A DNA stretch of 64,000 bases from Incurvaria masculella (Eukaryota > Arthropoda > Insecta > Lepidoptera > Incurvariidae), in assembly GCA_946894095.1 (NCBI GenBank), contig OX335645.2:11431001-11495000 (forward strand), in the 5' to 3' direction. The notes beneath the pieces are model-generated. The model did no database searches. It was not told the DNA's origin and saw only the letters and a list, made by a program, of their open reading frames with translations. Positions 35,746 to 46,500 of the stretch are shown here, in pieces (within the stretch, counting starts at the first letter, position 1; each line of letters begins with the position of its first letter). Made by a program: the position numbers and the translations under genes.

Positions 35746-38700
35746 GTACTTATTTATAATTATATATTTTCAGCATACAATCATTTACTCTGAAACCCAT
35801 ACACAGGAAATAGAGACAAATTTGAGATCTCATTTGTCATATTGACGCAAACCATAGAGTAAAAGAGACTTAGGAATCCCCTCTCTTTTCAGTGTACATA
35901 TTTGATAGGAAACGACCGTACATAGGTTCACTATTTCATTTTGTGTACACTTTCAATTTCCTAAAATGAAATTGCCTGGAAAGTGCTGTACAGCGAACAG
36001 ATATTAATTATATCTGAAGATATGTTACAAAATGTTTTAAATTATAAATACAATCGTTTAGTTTAATACTTTTATTAATCAATGTAATTGTTTTCAGTTC
36101 CATTCATGTGACGTGAATTGTTGCTGTGACGAAGATTGTGAAGTCAACGAAACAAAGTTGTTTTCCCATTGCATGGATACCCATATACCCCAAGACCATC
36201 GTTATTGTTACTCACACGTTTTCTATTATAAAAATAATACAGGAAGCAATATTTATGAGACTGGCAACTTATTTTGCATAGCCAAGGACAACCTTCCTAG
36301 AAAAAGGGATACTGATAGTCATCATAAGGTAGGTATCAGTTAACTGGGTGTATGAGCGATTTCTACTAATTACTTGCAAGCTAATAATGCATTCTTGTTG
36401 TAAAAAATAAATCTAATGACATTATCAGAATGTGTATGCCCCGACCAAGTAATAGTCTGTTGACGTTTCCAAGCATAGGTTGTATTGTTTTATTAACAAC
36501 ACTAACAGCCCGTCCCGGCTTTGCACTGACATAATATAATTTTAAAAAATATTATTTTGACACAATGATACTCAAATAAACCCTTTTTACGTACAGTTCC
36601 TAAAAAAAGAGCATATACCTACATTGAAATATTTGAAATAAAAAAGAAACCTAGAAATAATTTCAGCGGGAATGAGCCGCGCGGCTAGTTTATTTTGTGG
36701 CCTTGACTCCTCTCCGGTACCCCTGAGTGACGCCTACAAACCCTAAAACGCATAGCTAGCCGAGCGGAGTTTTTTCTAATTTTTAAACTCGTGATATCTT
36801 TCGAATGGAATGTCCGAATCGAATATTTCAAAAAATAATATAAAGGTAATGATGCAGTCTTAAATAATATTTTTTTTTTGATAAGGATTAATACCTAGGT
36901 AAAAATAAAGAGACTTTTCTAGCGGCGGTATTTAAATTTTTATTTTAAAATAAATGCACACTTATTGTGACATAATTATAATGGTTAGATGTATGCTGTC
37001 GCGACATTTTTTGTAGATAATGATGTGTTCTATAAAATTGTACTACATCATTTTGTTCTATCGTGAATAGTTTTCGCGCTCGCGATGTAAGGAACATTCT
37101 TGGTATTTTTTTTCCACCTTGGGTTACGTTATCGGAGTTTTGGTAAGGATCCCTAATTTTATTAAATAAAATATAGCCTATGTTACTCGGATAGACTGTA
37201 GCTTTCCAACGGTGAAATAATTTTTCAAATCCGTTCACTAGTTTCGGAGCCTATTCAGTTCAATTATACAAATAATCAAACCTTTCCTCTTTATATAATG
37301 GTATAGATGAATGGCAAATATGCCACACCTACTTTCGATGAATATCACGACCAAACACTTCTTCACATTATTTTTAAAATCTGATTACAATGCTTCAATG
37401 TAGATGTCGTTAGATAACCTCAAATCAAAGTCACTTATTATAATAATATCAACACAATACACCAAATTCCCAAAGGAGTGCCAATTCCGAATCATGGAAC
37501 ATTCATATTCGTGATCTATCCAACTCGGAAAGATAAAAAAGTGGTGCATGAACAGGGGCAGAGATTGCACCAATTACTTCTCGAATAAGAAACAAGCTCT
37601 GTGCCCTGATCCGCTGATCACGACACATATAATTTGTCTAAGCACAAGCATAACTTCATTAGTGATCAAATTCCTTTAATTCAGTCTGAAAACTTTCAGA
37701 TAACCGACAGACTTGAAGCTGAAAAGCTGACGAACCGTTTTTACAAGTGGACAGAAAACCATAAGCCTCGAATAGAAAATAAATTCAAAGCAATGCCTTA
37801 CACTTATGGAGACCCTGTTTGGTCATATAATGACTCTGACTTCAAAATGATTGGTGAGTATGGTGTTCTTGATTAGACCAAACCGGTCGAATAACATTTT
37901 CAAATATATGGAGAAATTTAATAGCGTGCATTACGCGAACTAACATTTGCGAGTCGAGAGTTTGATTTGACAGCTAACTCATCAACTCCTAAAATACGTT
38001 GATGTTGTTGTTTATGTTGACTCTGCATTTTCATACAAATAGGTCGTCCGAGTTTAATTCAGACAGCTCAAAGATGTAAAACCACAGAATTAGCAGTAAA
38101 CGTTTGCATGGGTGTGACGTTTTTACGTAACTTCGAAGTTACGTAAATGCCAATTTAGATGAGAACTCGGACTGACCATACAGTGCACTGATTGCCTGAT
38201 GCCTGATTGGAAAATGTATTACTTACCTAAATGGTTCTGCAAATTTAATTTCACGGGATCGTTGCTATTAAATTGGAGAATGGTTAAAAATGTATGGAAA
38301 GAGGGCCACAAGTGGCTACAGAATGAACATGGCTCATTTTGAAATTTTTTTATGAGTACATTCAATGTTGTTATGGAACTGGGCGCCAGAAATATATGTG
38401 AAATGGGATGTGAGCTGATTTATCGAGTTTTTTGTAAAGGAAATGTTTAAAAAAAGAACCTGTGCCTAATTTTTTAAGAACCATTATTCCTTTTTTAAAT
38501 AAATTTTCATAGTTTTTAACTATTTTTATGACTACTATTAAATGCTAATTTAACAAATTAATAAGCGACTTGATCCTTCAAGTGAAACCTTTGATGCGTG
38601 GCCACTCTTAGTACATTTTTTTTCCACCACTTCTTTATTTAATTGAGCACTAGCAGCTTTATTTGGGCTGGTACACATCAGAAAATAATGCTCCCCATTC

Positions 38701-41700
38701 AAACATAGTTCTTAATAAATTGAAGGGATGAATCTTGGCCTTCAATATCTTTTTTTTAATAAAAAAATTAGTCTTATTCACTTTTTTTTTCTCTGTACTT
38801 TGACACAGGATATTTTTTTCGAAATGATAAAAAACTAGCAGACAGACATGGATATTTGATTTCGATATTGTATAACAAATATGAATTAAATTGAAACAGC
38901 GATTTTCAAATGATTTCTAAACACATGTTTGTTGGGAAGCATAATTTGCTAATGCTAACGAGACTTCCGCCTTAAGGGCCTGGTACTAGCCAAATCGCAA
39001 AGTTAGACGAGGCACCCCAAGTTAACTAACTAAGTCTGACGATTATAAGTGTCATCCTTACAATATATGATTCCTTGTCTAGGAATCGAATTATTTTCGT
39101 TAATGTATGTTTCCTTTTTCTATACAAAATACATTGCGGAAACGGTGTCCATTTCCGAACTTTTTTGACTAAATGTAGAAATCTAAAAGTAAATGGAATT
39201 TTTTGTTTATGCATATATGCTGTTTTTGCTTATATCTAGAAATCGAATTACTTTCAGATTTCTAATGAGATAAATCAACTTTTTTATTTTTATTATTATT
39301 TAAATAAATGATGGAATAAAAAAATATTAACAATCCATTATCAGTCTGGAGTTCTATTTGGATTTGCTGAAGCGTTTCACTACATATTATTACATTTGTT
39401 AAAAAGTGCATTTGTATGGCGCGAGTAGTTGGCTAGTCCTAGCGCCTTAAGGTGGCCCAACCCGGCGGACGTAACTCATTCGAGGGCACGGTACAAAACC
39501 GTGCTGTTGCGCTCTGGGACCTTCTCTGTTTCAAAGAATAAGACAGGCTCCGTGTTGAGGAAGATGCAACATGTCCACAAAAAAGACAATGTGCATAGTG
39601 TATGATTTGGTAAGATAAACGAAAATTTTAATTTAAAAACGACATATAGCTAAAAGTAAACCACGACCGCTGTAGTAAAAAATCGAACAAAAATCAAATA
39701 GATTATAAATCTTGATTAAATAAGCTATGTCTGATGACTAATCTTTTTAAGATGTTCTTACTTTATCATTGCGTAATCCACCTCCAAAGTTATTGTATAA
39801 AACGCGCGAAAAATGCGAACTTTCGGACCTTATAACTTAGAAACCAAACACAATTTTACAATGCCAATGGTCATCAGACATCTAGTTCGATCAAATAAAG
39901 CTATTTTGAGCAACATTTTGGATCTCTGACAAGAAATATGGGCGTGAGCTTTATTTGATCGAACTAGATGTCTGATGACCGTTAGCATTGTAAAATTGTG
40001 TTTGGTTTCTAGGTTATAAGGTCCGAAAATTCGTATTTTCGCGCGTTTTATACAATAACTTTGGAGGTGGATTACGCAATGATGAAGTAAGATTAGATAA
40101 AAGATTAGTTATCAGGCATAGCTTATTTAATCAAGATTTGTAATCTATTTGGTTTTTGTTAGATTTTTTACTACAACTGTCGTGGTTTACTTTTAGCTAT
40201 AAGTCGTTTTGTAATTAAAATTTTCGTAAATCTTACCAAATCATACACTATGCACATTGTCGTTTTTGTGGACATGTTGCATCTTCCTCATCACGGAGCC
40301 TGTCTTATTCTTTGAAATAGAGAAGGTCCCAGAGCGCAGCAGCACGGTTTTGTACCGTGCCCGCGAATGAGTTCGTCCCACCTTAAAGGTGATGCTTGTA
40401 TTTTTCATTAATTCGTTCGGGTGCACTTGTATTGTTTTGTATTTGTATTTTACTCATTATTTATTTAATTATTGATTGTCTATAATTTTTTTTTAAAAAA
40501 ATACAGAAATTTTAATTAAATATTACCTTTCTTATTATAGATGTTCCAGGACCATATCTTAATGATTATTGTCATCGGAGAAATCCAGTTAGATTTTTGA
40601 GAAATTCGAAACACAAATGTACTGTTAAAGTAGTGGACCTAGAAATGTTCAACATTTACAAGAACTACAACCGAACTTTAGTGGCAGGTGTACCTCACAA
40701 TATAAGTGATGACAATTTCAACTTAATAAAAAAGGTAAGAGCATAATTATTAGAAGCATTTGCACAATTTCTAATATTTGCAATGATTGAAATCCGTTAT
40801 ATTGCTTTAAACAATATTTGTTTCAGAATTGTTCAACCCTTTATTGTATCCAGTGGGAAATTTTGGTTTGTGATGACATTCAATGTGACCCATTCAACAA
40901 AACCAAACACTCCGCATCATGCGATGATACATTTTGTGTGAACATAGCTGCCAGAATAAAGTATGTGTTCCACTGTTTCTCTTCGATAATAAACAGGGCG
41001 GAGATTTATTTGTACGCATCCACCATAAGAACAGACACGCAATATCTGCTGCAAGAAATAGTCGTAAAATATTACTTGGAGAAAGAAAACGAGACAGAAA
41101 CTGTTGTAGATCTTAGTGGTAACCCAGGCTACCATTTAGGTAAACCTATAATGAAAACGCGGATAATTAGAGATGATACACTAGATATTTTTACTAATAC
41201 CTCATATCATCTAAAAAACATACTTTCGTTCCCGAAAAATGTCAATGGAGGTTGTATTCTTTCAAATTTCAGCCATGAAACCATTGGCTTTGGATACAAT
41301 ATGAAAAATAAGTGCTCTTACAGCCACGAAGCACCGAAGAATGTAAGTAATGGTACTCTCGCTTGCAATATAATTCAAAATAATTTATATTCATTCTTGG
41401 GACTAAACGCTAGTGAACAAACACTGATATCACCTCTTGGTAATCCTTCCCTGGTGACCAAAGAAGATTGGATCGATCTTGTTTCCGATAAACCGGACGG
41501 AAACCTGGTCCGTGGTGAATTTATACACAGGGTGCTGCGCTGCCACAGTTTTGTGTCACTTCTGTCTTATGAATTTACTTACGCAAATGTGAGTCAATCA
41601 GATGGTGTGGAGTCTTACCGGAAAATACTTAGAAGCGTGGTACGCTACAGTGATTCGGACATAGAATTTGATCTGGAAGAGGATATTATTATCACCGTAA

Positions 41701-41909
41701 GCACTAATGTATTGTTTTTCGATATTACCAAACCAGTGCAATATGAATACGCTAGAGGTCCTCACCTGGATATACATTTACCAAATGATTTCTTTTACCC
41801 TTTCACGTCTAATCGTTGCAGTAGCTTTTATGATGTGCAAGCTATAAATTTTATTTGTACTCTGTGCATTGTGTGCATTCCATTGCTTAATCATAATATT
41901 TTTCAATAA
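35329..41909 (+). CDS. tctn: Tectonic (TCTN family), ciliary transition-zone glycoprotein, 711 residues
   Basis: Secreted or membrane-anchored component of the transition-zone complex that controls ciliary membrane content. Exons: 35329-35745, 36098-36328, 37643-37853, 40541-40734, 40827-41909; phases close to a TAA. Residues 1-22 (MASIMMPVLLLIATIYMSAT) form a signal peptide, followed by a Ser/Thr/Asn-rich region with many N-glycosylation sites. The Tectonic signature CSCDLT-FHSCDVNCCCDEDC (about residues 135-155) matches 'C.CDL...CDVNCCCD.DC'. Later landmarks are LFCIAK, the cysteine-rich region, LSGNPGYHLGKPI ('SGNPGYVVGLPL') and LPNDFFYPFTS ('LPFNFFFPF'). The last 20 residues are hydrophobic (membrane anchor). 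It is somewhat longer than vertebrate TCTN1/3, mainly in the Ser/Thr-rich part. The exon 3 acceptor could instead be 37648. Confidence 0.9.
35795..35930 (+). repeat. Family C repeat fragment (Tectonic intron 1)
   Basis: CAGGAAATAGAGACAAATTT...ACCATAGAGTAAAAGAGAC...GGAAACGACCGTACATA matches the right end of the element at 24960-25086. It begins about 50 bp after the Tectonic exon 1 donor. Confidence 0.6.
36098..36328 (+). CDS. tctn: Tectonic coding exon 2 (CDVNCCCD motif)
   Basis: FHSCDVNCCCDEDCEVNETK onward, 77 codons. This is the family-defining cysteine cluster. Acceptor TTGTTTTCAG, donor AAG|GTAGGT. Confidence 0.9.
36504..37310 (+). mobile_element. 'GCCCGTCCCGGCTTTGCACG' repeat (Tectonic intron 2)
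   Basis: ACAGCCCGTCCCGGCTTTGC...CGGATAGACTGTAGCTTTCC...TATAATGGTATAGATGA, the start and end marks of the family. Confidence 0.65.
37643..37853 (+). CDS. tctn: Tectonic coding exon 3
   Basis: HKHNFISDQIPLIQSENFQI onward, 70 codons and one base. A TGA upstream in the same frame forces the exon to begin after about 37605. The acceptors TCTAAG (37642) and CACAAG (37648) are both in phase; the first is chosen. Donor TTG|GTGAGT. Confidence 0.75.
37920..38215 (+). repeat. Dispersed MITE-like repeat, family E copy 1 (Tectonic intron 3)
   Basis: GCGAACTAACATTTGCGAGT...GTAAATGCCAATTTAGATGA-GAACTCGGACTGACCATACA. A diverged copy is at 48,772-48,968. Confidence 0.5.
38972..39450 (-). mobile_element. 479-bp TTAA-flanked MITE (piggyBac-like), twin 2 (Tectonic intron 3)
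   Basis: Reverse-complement twin of 32471-32949, differing by only a few bases. Its right-hand TTAA (39447-39450) is also the left-hand TTAA of the palindromic element that follows. Confidence 0.82.
39447..40386. mobile_element. 0.94-kb palindromic TTAA element (Tectonic intron 3)
   Basis: Left arm TTAAGGTGGCCCAACCCGGC... and right arm ...GAGTTCGTCCCACCTTAA are inverted copies over more than 400 bp, folding near 39920. Internal marks occur in both arms (GATCGAACTAGATGTCTGAT; ACACAATTTTACAATGC). Related single-unit elements lie at 26505 and 54777. Confidence 0.78.
40541..40734 (+). CDS. tctn: Tectonic coding exon 4
   Basis: DVPGPYLNDYCHRRNPVRFL onward. Corresponds to the Tectonic block with 'SLC.....AFLVN....C'. 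Acceptor CTTATTATAG, donor AAG|GTAAGA. Its upstream intron holds two TTAA mobile elements. Confidence 0.88.
40827..41909 (+). CDS. tctn: Tectonic coding exon 5 (terminal)
   Basis: NCSTLYCIQWEILVCDDIQC onward, 360 codons to TAA. It holds SGNPGYHLGKPI, CSYSHEAPKN, LPNDFFYPF and a hydrophobic C-terminus. Multiple N-x-S/T sites. Confidence 0.92.
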   Translation, partial: NCSTLYCIQWEILVCDDIQCDPFNKTKHSASCDDTFCVNIAARIKYVFHCFSSIINRAEIYLYASTIRTDTQYLLQEIVVKYYLEKENETETVVDLSGNPGYHLGKPIMKTRIIRDDTLDIFTNTSYHLKNILSFPKNVNGGCILSNFSHETIGFGYNMKNKCSYSHEAPKNVSNGTLACNIIQNNLYSFLGLNASEQTLISPLGNPSLVTKEDWIDLVSDKPDGNLVRGEFIHRVLRCHSFVSLLSYEFTYANVSQSDGVESYRKILRSVVRYSDSDIEFDLEEDIIITVSTNVLFFDITKPVQYEYARGPHLDIHLPNDFFYPFTSNRCSSFYDVQAINFICTLCIVCIPLLNHNIFQ

Positions 41910-41910
41910 A
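41905..41910 (+). promoter_or_regulatory. AATAAA polyadenylation signal overlapping the Tectonic stop codon
   Basis: The sequence CAA-TAA-A places the hexamer AATAAA across the last codon and stop. If used, the 3' UTR would be only some tens of bases. Confidence 0.45.
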
Positions 41911-42419
41911 ATGTGGACTTGAGCAATGTTCGTTTCACTATTTGTTTCACTGTTTGCCCCCTTACAAACAGACCGCCGATGATAAAAGGCCGACGAGTTT
42001 TCACAGAAGTTTATTTTATTGGGACATGTCTGAAAACATTATTTACAGGAACAGAAAAATCATATTGTAGGGCATATTAAGTTTCATGAAAATGTGTTCC
42101 ACCAAACTGGCATTGTCCGTGTCTTTCCAGCAACACTTTGCACAGCAGAGAGCCGACCACTGCACCATTCACATTCATAACACTTGTTATCATTAGCTAT
42201 TAATTTTTATTTTGAAATAATTTAAATACTTTTAAAACTCCAGTAATCTATTAAAATAATTTCTAGTCTTGGCGTCGGCCGTAACGTGGGAGAATATATC
42301 TGAAACAATAAAATGCATTTGTAAGTTATTTCAAAGCGCTCCATTTTGATGTGGTTGTCATCAGTCTTGACTTTATATCATTTGTGTACAGTGGATTAAT
42401 TTGAGTTTCAGTGACATCT

Positions 42420-42610
42420 ACATTTGAAGCATTGTAATCAGATTTTGAAAATAATCTGAAAAAGTTTTTGGTTGTGACATACCGTTTTGGACAGGATTTT
42501 TCAGATTATTTTCAAATTCTGATTAAAATGCTTATACATATAATGTATGCATATACATAGATGTCGCTGAAACTCAAATTAATGAGATAACGATAATGTC
42601 GTATCCATTA
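42420..42610. repeat. Dispersed 'ATCTGATTACAATGCTTCAA' repeat
   Basis: Related blocks occur at 34,720, 37,378 and here: GCATTGTAATCAGATTTTG and, in the other direction, GATAACGATAATGTCGTATC CATTAAAT. Same family as the duplication in the B9D2 intron. Confidence 0.5.
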
Positions 42611-42654
42611 AATTATCAAGTGGAACTTCATTCCCACATCCACACACATGTACA

Positions 42655-42900
42655 GCTCGAGGTCTAGGGGCTAAGAGGACTTGCCTTACATGCGAGAGGT
42701 TATGAGTTCAAATTATCGTCCAGGTCATGCACCACTTTCTTTCTCTTTCTGAGTTAGATAAGGGCATTGATTCGGAAGCCATATAAAACTGTAGGTCCCC
42801 CTCCCCTAGAAAGTGGTATTGTTACGCCGACCCGGGTTGGTACCACCGCATTGGATGAAAGTATGGTTGAAGCCGTCCGCTTGCCCGCCATAAATCTAAC
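42655..42900 (+). mobile_element. tRNA-derived SINE (Tectonic-Cul3 spacer)
   Basis: Head AGGTCTAGGGGCTAAGAGGA...GGTTATGAGTTCAAAT resembles A and B boxes. The body AAACTGTAGGTCCCCCTCC...GTTGGTACCACCGCATTGGA is the same family as the 43.7-kb copy. Confidence 0.65.
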
Positions 42901-42972
42901 TCCGTACGTGTTCTTTTATATTGATTTTATGAATAAGCTTGTATGTGCGTACACAACACACTCGTTTCATTT

Positions 42973-43145
42973 CTATGCAACGTATGTATAGTTTGTGGTC
43001 AGTAGACGTACGCACCAGGTACTTGAGCCTTTCGAACGCTTTTTGATGAAGACGGGGCGACGGCAGTCACCGTAGGCGCTCTGCTCCCGCGTCTCTACTC
43101 TGTCACCTCGACCACCAGCAGCTTGTGTTGTGATCACAGAACACA
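42973..43145 (-). pseudogene. Decayed tandem copy 1 of the Cul3 terminal exon
   Basis: Plus-strand text TATGCAACGTATGTATAG...CACCAGGTACTTGAG...CAGCAGCTTGTGTTG parallels the real exon (TATGCGACGTATGTGTAG...CGCCAGGTACTCGCG...CAGCAGCGTGTGCTG). The acceptor AG has become AA, a premature TAG follows HKLLVVEVTE, and small deletions break the frame, so it cannot replace exon 14. Confidence 0.8.
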
Positions 43146-43187
43146 CCCGTTTATCTCGCACGGGACGCACTATGAGACACATGACAC

Positions 43188-43345
43188 AGGTATTCGCGCT
43201 CGATGCGCTTCTCGATGACAATGGATGACTGCAGGAATATCTCCTCTAACAGCAGCGTGTGCCGCGGACACACGGTACACCCTCAACTGGTCCTATGCAC
43301 GTAAGGGCAGCTAGTGCTGCGGCCACACGACACATCTGTTCAACT
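43188..43345 (-). pseudogene. Decayed tandem copy 2 (and part of a third) of the Cul3 terminal exon
   Basis: AGGTATTCGCGCTCGATGCG...CTTCTCGATGAC...CAGCAGCGTGTGCCG matches the real exon with an internal deletion. At 43312-43345, TGCTGCGGCCACACGACACAT resembles the exon's upstream intron edge again. No usable reading frame remains. Confidence 0.65.
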
Positions 43346-43366
43346 TATGTGTAAGAACGTACATAC

Positions 43367-43519
43367 CTATGCGACGTATGTGTAGAGCTTGCGGTCGTCA
43401 GGTGTGCGCGCCAGGTACTCGCGCTCGATGAGCCCCTCGATGCGCTTCTTGATGACGACCGGCGACGGCAGGAACCGCACGCGCAGCTGCTCCGTCACCT
43501 CCGCCACCAGCAGCGTGTG
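43367..43519 (-). CDS. Cul3: Cul3 coding exon 14 (terminal)
   Basis: Residues 730-779: [20 protein letters not shown] through [28 protein letters not shown] is nearly identical to other animal CUL3. Acceptor GTTGTGCAG. Confidence 0.95.
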   Translation of the reverse strand, partial: HTLLVAEVTEQLRVRFLPSPVVIKKRIEGLIEREYLARTPDDRKLYTYVA

Positions 43520-46500
43520 CTGCACAACACGACACGTCCGTTCAACTCCCGCGCATGGGACACATTTTCTTAAATGAATTGATGTAGTCGAAGATGTTTC
43601 AAAGTACACACTCCCCGTAGAAGAAAAAAAGAGTCGTACAAATACTTTGACGTTTGTAAGGCAAACCAAAGTAAATATTGTCAGCCTCGGTAGCCTAGTG
43701 GCGCGACGCCTTGCGATTCGATAAGCTGGGTGAACCACCTCTGAGTGAGGTTGGGTTCTAGATGGGTGACCATTTTCAACCATTGAGGCTGGCCATGGTT
43801 CGGATTCCACGTAAAACTGTAGGTTCCCTTCTTACTTACTAGATGCTAGGGTTAATCCTGTCTGCGTTGGTACCATCGCATTGAATTGTCCATGTTACCC
43901 ATTCACGTCAATGTAGCCGAGCAATATAAGGAAGGTCCGGGCACCTAGTTCCCATGTGGTGTGTTAGGTTAATATCTCAAGGTCAGTTTGGTTTTAGCAT
44001 CCATGTCCAGTTACTAGAAAAAATGGATTAAAATATCTATTATTTAACTTAAAAACTCCACGCTACTACCATGTTATTACAGAAGGGTTATGCTTTAGCA
44101 CTGTTAATTTTTACTTCCACCTCGATGTGTATGCTTACTGCTCTCTTCAACTGCACTTCTTAGTACTGCAGCTGCTGACGTGAGTTGGTAAGTTTCACGT
44201 TTGATATGTCTTTACGATTGAACTGATTTTTATTCTATGTAATCTGAATTTATACGAAATTTGGCAGATGTAAAGTCGCGAAAGGACATCCTAACTCACA
44301 AGGTTATGGTTACATGAAGTTTTTTTTGTACCCTGTGTGGTTTATGTGTACATTAACTTATCTTCCCGACATTTTTACCTGAAATCCATTAGATGACCTG
44401 AACACGGTGCAAAATCCAATGACGCAATAAAACTACGAAAATGTTTAGAAAACTACGCTACCATGGGGAACGTAATTTTCTGACGTTTACGAGCTCACGG
44501 ATGGGATTGCAGAAAAAAAATAATTAAAATATCAATTGCTGAATATCCTGTTAGTGACTAATCATTAATAAAAAAAATATTAGGTGTCAAAATTTGAAGA
44601 ATACCGCCATTTTCTTCCTGGCCTTCATGATGCGTACGATGGCCGCCTCGATCTCATGCTTGCGGTCCTCATCCACCTTGCTGCGGGTCTCTCTCCGCTC
44701 AGGCTCCGATTCACCTTTGGCTGCCACTGTTTGTATTTTTACCCTGTAACATTTTAGATGACCACCTCTGAGTACATCCAGTTCAGAAATAAGTTTTCCA
44801 AATGTCAGCCATATGTTCTGTCAATATTGCAAAGGGAGATATTGACCGTGTTTATGATGCGAAAATAATTGTATTGCACCTAAATACCTTGCGGGTAAAA
44901 TACCTAAGGAATCCAAAGAGTGTTGAGATAGCGGAATATGTTAGCGATAACTATGCAAACCACGAACTATTCAATAAGCAAGTCTATGTTTGATGCATAC
45001 ACACTCTGTATATTTATGTTTGTATAAAATGACTTTTGGTGTCTATTTAAAAAAAGGGGTTAATTTTTTTTTTTGGATAATTAATTATTATCTGCACAAG
45101 TGTCACTTTGCAGAGTTTAGGATTAAGGCTCAGTTGAAGGAACAGACACACGAACATTAAAATATTTTTTTGAAAAGTAAGAAAAACCAATTCAATAAAA
45201 GTAATCAATTACAATAAAAACCAATAATAAATTAACAGATATAAAAAGTACCATTTTATATTAAATTAATTGTTGAAAAGTATTTTACATAGCAAGTTGC
45301 AACAGAACATAGTGGTTCTATCGTGGCTGGCTGAAAGTGAACACCTGTTATCTAAACACGTTACTTTTTGTGTAAAGTATTAGGGAAAGATAATTTTTAA
45401 CCAGTTGTTGTGCAATCAAGCCTGAGAGAAACTGCGACAAGCTTTAATACGAGCATTCCGGGTTATGGTATAAGAAATATAGTAGAGAGAGAACTAACCT
45501 ATGAAGCTTTGAGGTGAAGGCATCGTTTACGTAAAATATGTGTGATGGCTCAATCTCCTTGGTCTTGGGGTGTTTTATGAGTACTCGCTGGGTGGCTTTG
45601 CCCATTGCAAGCGACTGCAGTGCTCGAATCAAGTCCTTCTCGGGCACGTCGGTCTCATTTTGAATTTCCTGCAAAGAAAGAATGATGTAATTTGATGAAA
45701 ATTTTTAATTATGAAATCTGTAAGACTTATTTTTTTTATGTTAAGCGCGGCATATAGCGTACGCTAGGACATCTTAAGGTGCCCGACGATGTCCATGGGA
45801 TTTCGAATTTACAAGGGGGCTGCGAAAACCATTCCAGGCGGCCAGGTGCTTCTTCATACCTTGTTTGAAGGACCCCAGGTTGTACTTTGAGGGAAATACA
45901 CCGGAAGGGAGTTCATTCCGTAGTTTTCCGACCCTATAGATGAAGGATCTAGAAGATCGGTGGGTTCTTATTTTTGGAATGTCGACTGTGAATATCTGCA
46001 TTTTCTCCCTGTTCCGCGTTGACCGAAGGTAGAAAGGGGACTACTGTTAAGACTACTGTCATAATATTTTTCTATCACACCGCATGCTCAAAGGAAATGC
46101 ATGGCAAAGAATTTTCGCTTTTTTGGGCACGGCTATAGAATTGGACAAACAAATTGATCATTAGACGGGCTAACTCTGCCACCTCATAGTAGAAAAGGGG
46201 CCTACAGATTTAAATGGAGTCTAAACAATATTCACACATGCACAATATGCACATTTCAAACTGAATTAAATATAGGTGTACACCATCATCATCAAGACCG
46301 TGGTCTTTGGCAGAAGAGACTACATTGTGAGCCTGTGGCACACGGTGCTGGATATGTTAAATTATAACTTTTTTACAATTTTATCTTGTTGTTTGGTATC
46401 CGTGCAACCTTATCAGATCTATTTATATACAATTCGATGTGTGTATACTTGTATGTCCATGGACTCCAAAAGGCTAGCCTGATTTTGATGACATTTTCAG

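Larger units (their letters stand above)
41911..42972. other. Convergent spacer between Tectonic and Cul3
   Basis: About 1.1 kb with dispersed repeat blocks and one SINE. No gene is seen. Polyadenylation sites of both genes are expected here. Confidence 0.4.

Noticed and set aside
43680..43775. tRNA-like sequence
   Set aside because: No full cloverleaf; it is the head of a SINE.
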